DNA of 64,000 bases from an uncultured bacterium (lineage in GTDB: Bacteria; Verrucomicrobiota; Lentisphaeria; Victivallales; Victivallaceae), in the NCBI GenBank assembly GCA_900551245.1, contig URVC01000004.1, forward strand, positions 62,001 to 126,000, given 5' to 3'. The position numbers and the translations under genes are program-made. Position 1 is the first letter of the stretch, and each line of letters starts with the position of its first letter. The notes below the pieces were generated by a model. It worked only from the letters and a program-made list of their open reading frames with translations, had not been told where the DNA came from and ran no database searches. Shown in pieces: positions 36,088 through 44,013 of this stretch.

Positions 36088-36777
36088 ATGAAAAGAAACC
36101 ATTTTTTTACTTTAATTGAACTCCTCATTGTTATTGCGATCATCGCGATTCTCGCGGCCATGCTGCTGCCGGCGTTGAACAAGGCGCGGAGCAAAGCGCA
36201 ATCGATCAGCTGCACCAACAACCTGAAACAGCTGGGAATGGGTATGGCCATGTACTGGAGCAATTATGAGGATATGCTGCCGAAAGCCGACGTCGCCTCA
36301 CCCTACTGGTCCTACCTTTTCTGCCATCTGAAATTCGTTTCAATCCCGGTGATGCTGTGTCCCTCGGTTCCGGATGACTGGTACGGGAAAAAATGGAAGG
36401 GCGATCTCTGGAACACCGTCAACAAAACCCCTTACGACAGTACGACGCACAACACCTGGGCCTTCGTCTGCTATGGATACAACGCCCAGCTCGGCGGGGA
36501 AAAAATGGCCCGGGCCAAACAGGCGGCCAAACTGATCCTTCTCGGAGATTCGAAGATGGGCAACGTCACACAGAAAAAGAACTGCTTCCGCATCAACAAC
36601 TACGCCGATGAGAGCAACTACTATCTTTATGTCCCCCACGGCGGACTCAGGGAATGCAATCTCATCCATGCGGATTCTCACGTGAAAACCTACCGCAGCC
36701 GGCAAACCATGTTCGGCGGCGTACAGGCTCTCTACGATGAGGTGTGGAATGATTCGGCCATGTGGAAAATTCAATAA
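36088..36777 (+). CDS. Pseudopilin-like prepilin-type protein, module E
   Basis: The 229-residue protein starts MKRNHF, then FTLIELLIVIAIIAILAAM. The residue before the cleavage-site Phe is Phe, not Gly. Conserved cysteines lie in SISCTNNLKQLG and VMLCPSVPDD. The C-terminal motif is PHGGLRECNLIHADSHV, where Ser replaces the Gly of the usual DG. ATG 36088 follows AGGAGG at somewhat long spacing. Its codons reach the helix through a run of seven T, in frame here because a His codon precedes it. It heads the module E operon, 14 bp before the GH2 gene. Confidence 0.88.
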   Translation: MKRNHFFTLIELLIVIAIIAILAAMLLPALNKARSKAQSISCTNNLKQLGMGMAMYWSNYEDMLPKADVASPYWSYLFCHLKFVSIPVMLCPSVPDDWYGKKWKGDLWNTVNKTPYDSTTHNTWAFVCYGYNAQLGGEKMARAKQAAKLILLGDSKMGNVTQKKNCFRINNYADESNYYLYVPHGGLRECNLIHADSHVKTYRSRQTMFGGVQALYDEVWNDSAMWKIQ

Positions 36778-36791
36778 AACTGGAGTGTAAA

Positions 36792-39700
36792 ATGTTCTTT
36801 CGACTGCTGATTTTGTCTCTTTTTTGTGTTCTCTGCTCCGCTTCGGATGATTTTTCCAGCTTCCGGCCGGACCTTTCGACCTCCGACCCATACCTGCCAT
36901 ACCTGCGCCGGATTCCGCTCTCCGGCGTCTGGGAGGGGGCGGTCTGTTTTTCCAAAAACGCGGATGAAATCCGGAAATTTCAGTCACGGCAGGAGCACGC
37001 GATGCAGAAGATGCTGGTTCCGGAAGCGCTCCGGGCCGACGGCAGCAACTTCAATCTCGCCGTGGCGGCGGTCTATCGGAGAGAGTTCGAACTGCCCGCG
37101 TGGAAGCCGGACGAGCGGGTGCTGCTGACCTTCGACGATGTCGTCGGGGAACTCACGGTCCTGCTCAACGGCCGCGAAGCCGGGCGCAACCATTACAAAT
37201 ACAAAACCTATCAGGGGCCGGAGGGGGAATTCCTCCTCGATGTGACGAAATATGTCCGTGCCGGCCGGAATGAAATTCAGCTCAAATTCCACCACAGCGG
37301 AGCGCTGCTCAGCTGGGGATTTAATCGCGGAATTTACGGGCTGGTCTATCTGGATATCGTTCCCGCGGTCCACTGTCGCCGGATTCTGGTGACCCCTGAT
37401 CCGGATCGCAAAGGAGCTGCGGTCGACTGCCTGCTCGCTGGCGGCAATGCCCGGGCGGCGCAGGGGGAAATTTTCGAGTGGAAAAGCGGGCACATTGTTG
37501 CGCAATTTCCCCTCAGGAACTCCTCGAAGACCGAATACGGCCCGATGCTCTCCGGCAAAGTCCGGGTGCCGTCGGCCCAGGAGTGGTCGTGTGAATCCCC
37601 GAAACTGTACGGTGTCCGGGTACGAAACGAGAAAGGTGACGTCATGGGCGTACAGCGGTTCGGCTTTCGCACCTTTCTGGCGAAGGACGGCAATCTGCTT
37701 CTGAACGGCAAACCGGTCTATCTGCGCGGCGTTCTGCCCAACTGGTTTGTTTCCCGCAATGCCGTCTACGCCTTCTCCGCGAACCCGGACGATGTTGCGC
37801 GGCGCTATTACGAGCAGTACAAGAAAATGAATATCAATGAGATACGACCAAACACCATGACGCTTTCCCGCCGCCAGTACGAACTTCTGGATGAGCTCGG
37901 ATTCCTCGTCCGCGACGAATTGAGTTATCCGCGCGTCCTTCTGAAAAACAGCACCCGGGCGGAACATATCGACACCAAACTGTACGGCTATGCCTGCGAC
38001 GAAAAGGGCGATCTGCATCCCCGGTTCGTCAGAGAAACCGCGGAGCGGCTGTTTCGCTACTACTCCCATCCCTGCATCGCCTCGTACAGTTTCGGCAACG
38101 AGTTGCGCGACTACTCGCCGCGCGTGACAAAGATGCTCAATCACATCTACGACCTCTACCGAAAACTGGATAAACAGCGCCGCCCCTGCATGAGTTCCTC
38201 CGGCCGTTACTGGTTCACCGCCAGCAATATCCGTGAACTTTACGACAAGAAGGAAAAGTACGACTTCATCTCCGTCCACGACTACACCGGAGGTGCCTCC
38301 GGGCTGCCCTTCACCCGCGCCGAGGAGGTCGGACGCGCCTTCGATCAGGAGGCGGCCCGGGTTCACGCGCCGCAGGGCATCCCGGTCGTCAACGGAGAGT
38401 GCGTCTATTTCGTCGACTTCTACTATCAGCAGAAAAAGATCCTGGACAGCATCTGGAAATCGCCGGACGCTCCGGAACCGGAATGGGACGCCTGTCTCGA
38501 TCTGCTGAACCACTGGTATGCGCGCACCCCCAACGCCAAACTGGTGGCCTACCTTCTCCGTCAGTTCGGCACCCGGAACTTCAAATATGACTTTTCCACC
38601 TGGAGAGCGTATTATGTCGAGCATATTCTGGAAGCCAACCGCAAGCTCTGGCCGGGCCGTGACGGGTTCGACATTCTGATGACCAATCACCGTTTCGATT
38701 TTTTCCCGCTTCCGCAGAATTTCTATCCGTTCGACCGAGCGGAATTCGGCTGGAGCAAAGAGGCGGAAGCCATGCGCCGCGCCTGCGCTCCGGTCGGAGC
38801 GTTCACGGAGATCGTCAAAGGCAATCTTTTTACCGGGAACCTCTACCGGAACCGCATGACGGTAATCAACAACTCCCCGTGGGATCTCTCCCGGCTGACG
38901 GTGACGTTGCAATTGACCGGAGAAACCGGCCTGCTTCAGGAGCAGAAACTGGAAACGGGCGCGCTGAAAACCGGCGAAAAGAAGATTCTCCCGTTTCAAT
39001 TTTCTCTGCCGGAAAAGCCCGGGCGTTACGAACTATGCTGGCAGATTGCAACGGACGCTCCGGTCGACCGCCCGGTCTATTCGGAACGTTTTCTGCTGGA
39101 ATCCGCTGCAAAAATCTTTGCTCCGCTGAAGACGGATTACCGGAAAATCGCCCTCTTCGACGAAGCGGAAAAATTCGGCAAACTCAAGCAGTACTCCACG
39201 ACCCGCCTTTTGAAGCGCTTCGGCGTGAACGCGCAGCCCGTCGGCGAACGCGACGACTGGCAGTCGTGCGATCTCCTGATCATCGGAGCGGATTCCATCG
39301 CCGGGAATGCCGTTCGAAAGCAGGCGAAGAAAATCCGCTCCTATCTGGAGAACGGCGGCCGCCTTCTGGTGTTCGAACAGAATTTCTCCGGGCGCATTCC
39401 CTTTCTGGAGGAGCTGGAGTACCGTCTGGCCGGACCGGTCCTCTTCTGCGAAACGCTCCAGCGCCGTCATCCGCTGATGAAGGATCTTCCGCAGGAACGG
39501 ATGTTCCTCTGGAACCAGCAGGATGGCAGCGTCTACCACAACTTTCTTCTGCCTGTATCGCGCTGCGCAATCGGCACCGGCGGCAACACCGGGGGCTGGG
39601 GGACCGACACATACGGAATGGTTCAGGCACATATGAAAGTGGGGAAAGGCGATATTCTCTTTGTCCAGGCGGAAGTGACAAAACTGGCGCGGCGGGATTC

Positions 39701-40424
39701 CTCCGCGGCAATTCTGGCCCGGAATGCTCTGACAGTGATGCTGACGGAATCGACCCGTTCCCTGGCCCGTGCTTATACTGGAATGGACGAGCGCAAAACC
39801 AGGTCGATTCCACCGGAATGTCTGTTCCCTCTCTCCTTGAAAAGCGCCGCCAACGCCTCCTTCGCCGACCGGGTCGCCGGAGACCGGCAGGGAGCATGGA
39901 ACGATCAGGGGCCCGAGAATGATCTGAGGGACTTCCCGACCGGCGTCTGCGAATTCGGCGGGACGCGCTACTCCATTCTGGATCCGAAGGAGAACGGCGG
40001 CATGTCCTGTGTGGCGGTCTCCGCACTCCCCGGCACGCATCTGCCGAAAGAGAGCAAACCGATTCCGGTCAACGCGAAACTGAGCCGCATTCAATTTCTG
40101 CACACCTCGGCCTGGACGCCCCGGCGGGGGACGGAAATCGGGCGCTATCTCGTCCGGTACAGCGACGGCGGGGAACGGGAGATTCCTCTCGTCGTCGGCG
40201 AGAATATCGGCGACTGGTGGGGCGCGCCCGGGCAGAAACTGAAGAACGCGGAGTGTCTCTGGAGCTCCGCCGGGACACGGAGCATTGTCGGCGTATTCGG
40301 ATTTGACTGGGACAATCCCGAGCCGGAACGCTCCATTGCATCGATCCGGCTCCGGGTGGAACATCCTTCCATTGTCGCACTCTGCGGAATGGTCGGGAAC
40401 AAACTGGAAAAGGAGAAAAAATGA
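36792..40424 (+). CDS. Large secreted GH2-type glycoside hydrolase with C-terminal amidotransferase-like domain, module E
   Basis: This 1210-residue protein has a signal peptide (MFFRLLILSLFCVLCSAS). A GH2 jelly-roll follows (VAAVYRREFELPAWKPDER, LTVLLNGREAG), then an immunoglobulin-like domain and a TIM barrel. The acid/base is E437 in SFGNELRDY and the nucleophile E536 in VVNGECVYF. Beyond about residue 720 a beta domain is followed by a segment like class I glutamine-amidotransferase/ThuA folds (DLLIIGADSIAG, SYLENGGRLLVFEQ) without an obvious catalytic Cys. A final region of about 200 residues resembles a discoidin-like module. ATG 36792 follows GGAG at seven bases. Stop and next start overlap (ATGA). 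Confidence 0.84.
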   Translation: MFFRLLILSLFCVLCSASDDFSSFRPDLSTSDPYLPYLRRIPLSGVWEGAVCFSKNADEIRKFQSRQEHAMQKMLVPEALRADGSNFNLAVAAVYRREFELPAWKPDERVLLTFDDVVGELTVLLNGREAGRNHYKYKTYQGPEGEFLLDVTKYVRAGRNEIQLKFHHSGALLSWGFNRGIYGLVYLDIVPAVHCRRILVTPDPDRKGAAVDCLLAGGNARAAQGEIFEWKSGHIVAQFPLRNSSKTEYGPMLSGKVRVPSAQEWSCESPKLYGVRVRNEKGDVMGVQRFGFRTFLAKDGNLLLNGKPVYLRGVLPNWFVSRNAVYAFSANPDDVARRYYEQYKKMNINEIRPNTMTLSRRQYELLDELGFLVRDELSYPRVLLKNSTRAEHIDTKLYGYACDEKGDLHPRFVRETAERLFRYYSHPCIASYSFGNELRDYSPRVTKMLNHIYDLYRKLDKQRRPCMSSSGRYWFTASNIRELYDKKEKYDFISVHDYTGGASGLPFTRAEEVGRAFDQEAARVHAPQGIPVVNGECVYFVDFYYQQKKILDSIWKSPDAPEPEWDACLDLLNHWYARTPNAKLVAYLLRQFGTRNFKYDFSTWRAYYVEHILEANRKLWPGRDGFDILMTNHRFDFFPLPQNFYPFDRAEFGWSKEAEAMRRACAPVGAFTEIVKGNLFTGNLYRNRMTVINNSPWDLSRLTVTLQLTGETGLLQEQKLETGALKTGEKKILPFQFSLPEKPGRYELCWQIATDAPVDRPVYSERFLLESAAKIFAPLKTDYRKIALFDEAEKFGKLKQYSTTRLLKRFGVNAQPVGERDDWQSCDLLIIGADSIAGNAVRKQAKKIRSYLENGGRLLVFEQNFSGRIPFLEELEYRLAGPVLFCETLQRRHPLMKDLPQERMFLWNQQDGSVYHNFLLPVSRCAIGTGGNTGGWGTDTYGMVQAHMKVGKGDILFVQAEVTKLARRDSSAAILARNALTVMLTESTRSLARAYTGMDERKTRSIPPECLFPLSLKSAANASFADRVAGDRQGAWNDQGPENDLRDFPTGVCEFGGTRYSILDPKENGGMSCVAVSALPGTHLPKESKPIPVNAKLSRIQFLHTSAWTPRRGTEIGRYLVRYSDGGEREIPLVVGENIGDWWGAPGQKLKNAECLWSSAGTRSIVGVFGFDWDNPEPERSIASIRLRVEHPSIVALCGMVGNKLEKEKK

Positions 40425-41185
40425 GATTCTTTCTGCTGCTGTCTCTTCTGGCGGGAACGCTCTGCATCGGGGCGGAGTACCGGAGCGATGGATTTCAGGC
40501 GAAAATATCCCCAAAAGGGGTTCTCACCAGCCTGACGTTCCGCGGCGAAAAAATTCTGAATCTTTCACAGATGGAAAGTGCCTGCAGGACACCGCCGGAC
40601 AAACCGAAGGGGAAAAGCGTCGTATTTCGTCAAAGCGGTGCAAAGAATACAACGGAACAGCAGACCGCCTCCGATGGCGAAACGCTCTTCCGGTATTCGG
40701 GCACGTTCACCGCCCCGCCGCATCCGGACGCGGCGGACTACCTGCTGGAAATGCGGTTCACCCCCCAAAGGATTCAAGTACGGACCCGGATCACCTTGAA
40801 GCAGGATTTTTATTCTCACTCCTACCCGTTTTTCTGGCAGTTTCAGATTCCGATTGCCCGGATGAAAGGGCGTGGGATCCGTTTTGTCGAAGAGAACGGC
40901 GCCTCCAGCGACCTGCTCCTGCCGGAGGTTTTCGAACAGCGGATCAAACTGATCGGCAAAAAGGTTTTTCTGGCGTATCCATCTGACGTAATCTATTTTG
41001 CCGATGTCCGGAATGCCACGGTCCGCTTCGAAGACAACCGGCACTGGGCGAAGCAGAATTTCCATGTGCAGACCCATCCCGACGCCCGCTGGAACAATGC
41101 GGTACAGCGAATTCCGGCGGGAACCGTCCTGGAGTGGAGCTTTGAAATTGCGCAATATGTCCCGCCGGAAAACGGCGCGGAATGA
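40421..41185 (+). CDS. Secreted protein of unknown function, module E
   Basis: I do not recognise this 254-residue product. It has a signal peptide (MRFFLLLSLLAGTLCIGAE), and the rest is rich in predicted beta strands (YRSDGFQAKISPKGVLTSLT, then AADYLLEMRFTPQRIQVRTR). This resembles the beta-sandwich of mutarotase-like or polysaccharide-lyase accessory domains. It is coupled to the GH2 gene by a four-base overlap, so the two products are expected in similar amounts and in the same compartment. A role in sugar handling is only inferred from context. Confidence 0.7.
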   Translation: MRFFLLLSLLAGTLCIGAEYRSDGFQAKISPKGVLTSLTFRGEKILNLSQMESACRTPPDKPKGKSVVFRQSGAKNTTEQQTASDGETLFRYSGTFTAPPHPDAADYLLEMRFTPQRIQVRTRITLKQDFYSHSYPFFWQFQIPIARMKGRGIRFVEENGASSDLLLPEVFEQRIKLIGKKVFLAYPSDVIYFADVRNATVRFEDNRHWAKQNFHVQTHPDARWNNAVQRIPAGTVLEWSFEIAQYVPPENGAE

Positions 41186-41576
41186 CCAACATATAGGGAG
41201 GTTCCCGGGGGAAGTTCCTGCAATCACGCGTTGCCGGTATCCGCTCCGCTCATGCGGCAGGAATCTTCTCCTCCTTCCTCTGCGATGCGGCACCGTTTCC
41301 CTCCCCGGGGAATTCGGTGCCGCGTCTGTTCCGGGAGTTTTCCGCCTGCGTTCCTCCCGCTCCCCCCACAATCCCCGGTCCGGCGTGACAACGACAATTT
41401 TCTGATCTTCAACGCGATGAAGCACGGTGCAAGGCGATTCTTCCCCGCCGATATGCGCAAGTTTCAATGAAAGGATGTCGATCGGTTCCGGAAATCTCAA
41501 AAAATCATGAATTTTTTTAATTTTTCTTCTTGATATTTAAAAAAATCATATTATTTTTAAAAACAAGGAGGCAACG
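41186..41576. other. Gene-free region before module F, with an AT-rich inverted repeat
   Basis: No convincing gene lies here; short open frames on both strands lack ribosome sites and homology. The last 80 bp are very AT-rich. ATGAATTTTTTTAA (41507-41520) and TTAAAAAAATCAT (41537-41549) form an inverted repeat with one extra base and a 16-bp spacer. TATTAT at 41549-41554 could be a -10, but no good -35 is seen. It may be the operator of the GntR-like gene that follows. Confidence 0.5.
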
Positions 41577-42656
41577 ATGAGACAACCGGAACTGCTCAAA
41601 ACCTTGAGAAACCGAATCACCGGCGGGGAGTTTCCGCCCGGTTCGGCACTGCCGTTGCGGCATGTGCTTCTGGCGGAATACGGGCTGAGCGTTGCGACCT
41701 TTCAGAAGAGCATCAACCGGCTGATCGAAGAGGGATTTCTGGAGTCCCGCGGGATCAAGGGAACGGTGGTTTCGGAATATCCGCCGCACCTCTGTCATTA
41801 TGCGCTGGTCTTTCCGGAGAATCCGAAGCAGATCGGCGCGGTAGACACCTTTTTCGCCGCACTGCGCAGTGTCGGCGAGGAGCTTTCGGCGCGCACGCCG
41901 GGGATGCGCCTGCTGCACTATTTCGTCGACAACACCAACTCCGGATTGCATCAGGAGCTGGCGCGGCTGATCGAGGATGCCGGGAACCATCTGCTTGCGG
42001 GGATCATCTTCGTCAATTTCGTGCCGTCGCCGGAGATTCAGACGGCGCTGATCCCCTGCCCGTGCGTGGTGATTTCGCGCCGGAGCAGCGACTCCTATCA
42101 TGAGTACCCCTCGCTGGAGTTCGACTCGGAATCGCTGCTGGCCCGGTGTCTGGAGTATTTTCACCAGCGGGGGCGGCACCGTGCGGCGGCGCTGATTGCC
42201 CAAAACATCTCCACCGAACGAATCATCCGGATGCAGAATCAGCTTGACCCGGCGCATCCGGAGTGGGTGCTGGGGCTGGACCACATCCACGCCCGTCCGC
42301 AATTGAACAAGAACCTGCTGAAACTGCTCTTCAGCCTGCCGGAAAAGAGGCGCCCGGACGCGCTGGCGGTGTTGAATGAGAACTTCATGCCGCTGGTGGT
42401 GGAGACGCTGCTGGAGCTCGGGCTGGAACCGGGGCGCGACGTTCTGCTGGCGGCACACTGCAACTATCCCTCCGACGCCCGGCGCTATCCGAACACGGAA
42501 TATTTCACCTTCCCGGCGGAGGATGTTCTTCAGAAGGCGATCTCTCTGTTGAAACACCCCGACGGAGCCATGGTTTCCCTGATCGAACCCAAGTCGTTGA
42601 CACAGTTGCTGAAACAGAAAAACAGCGGAAAGGAGTTCTCAAATGTTTCACACTGA
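41577..42656 (+). CDS. GntR/LacI-like transcriptional regulator, module F
   Basis: The 359-residue protein has a GntR-type winged helix at residues 5-65 (LRNRITGGEFPPGSALPLRH, VATFQKSINRLIEEGFL). A ligand-binding domain of the periplasmic-binding-protein fold follows (LLAGIIFVNFVPSPEI, HRAAALIAQNISTERIIRMQ, RPDALAVLNENFMPLVV). It differs from the module A regulator in sequence but not in plan. AAGGAGG precedes ATG 41577. Its end overlaps the pseudopilin start by 14 bp, so regulator and pseudopilin are coupled; the order regulator-pseudopilin-CBM-hydrolase is the same as in module A. Confidence 0.88.
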   Translation: MRQPELLKTLRNRITGGEFPPGSALPLRHVLLAEYGLSVATFQKSINRLIEEGFLESRGIKGTVVSEYPPHLCHYALVFPENPKQIGAVDTFFAALRSVGEELSARTPGMRLLHYFVDNTNSGLHQELARLIEDAGNHLLAGIIFVNFVPSPEIQTALIPCPCVVISRRSSDSYHEYPSLEFDSESLLARCLEYFHQRGRHRAAALIAQNISTERIIRMQNQLDPAHPEWVLGLDHIHARPQLNKNLLKLLFSLPEKRRPDALAVLNENFMPLVVETLLELGLEPGRDVLLAAHCNYPSDARRYPNTEYFTFPAEDVLQKAISLLKHPDGAMVSLIEPKSLTQLLKQKNSGKEFSNVSH

Positions 42657-43422
42657 AAAGAGTCTTTTTCAGCTCTATTCTCGTGCCACCTGTCGGCTAA
42701 GAAAAATATTTACGTTAATTGAACTCCTTATTGTTATTGCTATCATCGCCATATTGGCGGCGATGCTGTTGCCGGCACTGACTAAAGCTAGGAGCAAAGT
42801 CCAGACGATTCATTGCGCGGCCAATCTGAAACAGGCAGGTCTTGCCATGATCGCCTATGCCGGAGATAATGGAGATTTCATGCCGAATCCGACAAGTAAC
42901 ATGAAATCCTGGGGCAAAAGTTATCACATGATTACAATCCGGCCGGAAATCAGAAGCAATATTGCTTCCTATCTTGGTTCCCCATCTCCGCAACGGCCGG
43001 GAGGCAATCCATTGATCTGCCCAGTAGCCCGAGGCAGAGTGGAGCCTCATACTCTTTGGTACTGTACTTACAGCTATACCACACTGGCCACTACAAACTT
43101 TCTTCCGAAAAGCGAAGCCTATCTGGAATACAACAGCACAACAATTCACCGGACTCCACGCACGCCAAAGATATATCCAGGTACAGCACTGCTCTATTGT
43201 GCTCCGCCTTATACAACCGGTTACGTCAGTAATGACATTAATGGATTCGGCGCAGCAAGTGAAAATCCACTGGAAATTCATTCTTATGGAGGGACCTACC
43301 ATGAACGCCAACTTGTTCTCCTATTCGGTGATGGAGGAGCTGCCAGTATCAGAATTCCAGCTAGACGTATCTGCCCCGTCAGGTGTGAATACAATATCAA
43401 CACATGGCATATTGTACGCTGA
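42643..43422 (+). CDS. Pseudopilin-like prepilin-type protein, module F
   Basis: The 259-residue protein has a longer N-terminal leader than its paralogues (MFHTEKSLFQLYSRATCRLR), then KI and the pilin helix FTLIELLIVIAIIAILAAM. Again Ile, not Gly, precedes the Phe. Conserved cysteines are TIHCAANLKQAG and LICPVARGR. The C-terminal H-X9-DG motif is exact (HERQLVLLFGDGG). AAAGGAG precedes ATG 42643, which lies within the end of the regulator gene. Codon use is more AT-rich than in modules A, D and E. Confidence 0.87.
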   Translation: MFHTEKSLFQLYSRATCRLRKIFTLIELLIVIAIIAILAAMLLPALTKARSKVQTIHCAANLKQAGLAMIAYAGDNGDFMPNPTSNMKSWGKSYHMITIRPEIRSNIASYLGSPSPQRPGGNPLICPVARGRVEPHTLWYCTYSYTTLATTNFLPKSEAYLEYNSTTIHRTPRTPKIYPGTALLYCAPPYTTGYVSNDINGFGAASENPLEIHSYGGTYHERQLVLLFGDGGAASIRIPARRICPVRCEYNINTWHIVR

Positions 43423-43452
43423 AAACAGATTTAAAATAGGGAAATTCCAATC

Positions 43453-44013
43453 ATGAAATTGATCTTCTGCACAATTTTCACGGCCGCAATTCTATCCGTA
43501 CAGGGAGTAACGCCGCCGGTTAACTTTGAAAATGGTAAGATCGACGGCGCCCAAATCTATCGCGACCGAGAAAGCGGGAAACCGCCCCGCCCGGAAATCA
43601 GTCGAAATGAAATCCTCAGCGGAACTTGTGCTCTGAAAATTTCTTTTGCCGGCTGTAAAAAATATCAAGGATTTCATTTCCACCGCGTCCCGCCGATGCC
43701 GAAGGGAGCAACTGCAATCTCATTTCTGATCAAACCGCTCTACGGTCCACCGCCAACAACACTGGCTCTGGGAGAAGTTGTCAAGCGCTATGACAAACCG
43801 CTTCTTACAGTAACCTGTCCACTACCAGTCAACGGAACTGACTGGCAAAAAATTACAATACCGTTCAATGAACTGCGTCCCGAACGGAGGACCGCAAGCA
43901 ATTCGAAATTCACGGCGAAACCGGGAACTCTTTACCTGTTCACCCTCTATGGAGCGGTTTCTGATCAACCATCGGCATTTCTGCTGGATGACATAATCTG
44001 GGAACTCGAATGA
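43453..44013 (+). CDS. Small secreted carbohydrate-binding-like protein, module F
   Basis: The 186-residue product has a signal peptide (MKLIFCTIFTAAILSVQGVT) followed by a single beta-sandwich domain. Strand-rich blocks such as GTCALKISFAGCKKYQGFHF and GTDWQKITIPFNEL, with the ending SAFLLDDIIWELE, are typical of CBM-like jelly rolls (CBM11- or CBM4/9-like). No catalytic residues are evident. It occupies the place of the CBM gene in module A, between pseudopilin and hydrolase. Its stop overlaps the hydrolase start by four bases. Confidence 0.68.
   Translation: MKLIFCTIFTAAILSVQGVTPPVNFENGKIDGAQIYRDRESGKPPRPEISRNEILSGTCALKISFAGCKKYQGFHFHRVPPMPKGATAISFLIKPLYGPPPTTLALGEVVKRYDKPLLTVTCPLPVNGTDWQKITIPFNELRPERRTASNSKFTAKPGTLYLFTLYGAVSDQPSAFLLDDIIWELE

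Noticed and set aside
41231..41470. Small open frames in the spacer before module F
   Set aside because: They exist on both strands, lack ribosome sites and show no family features.
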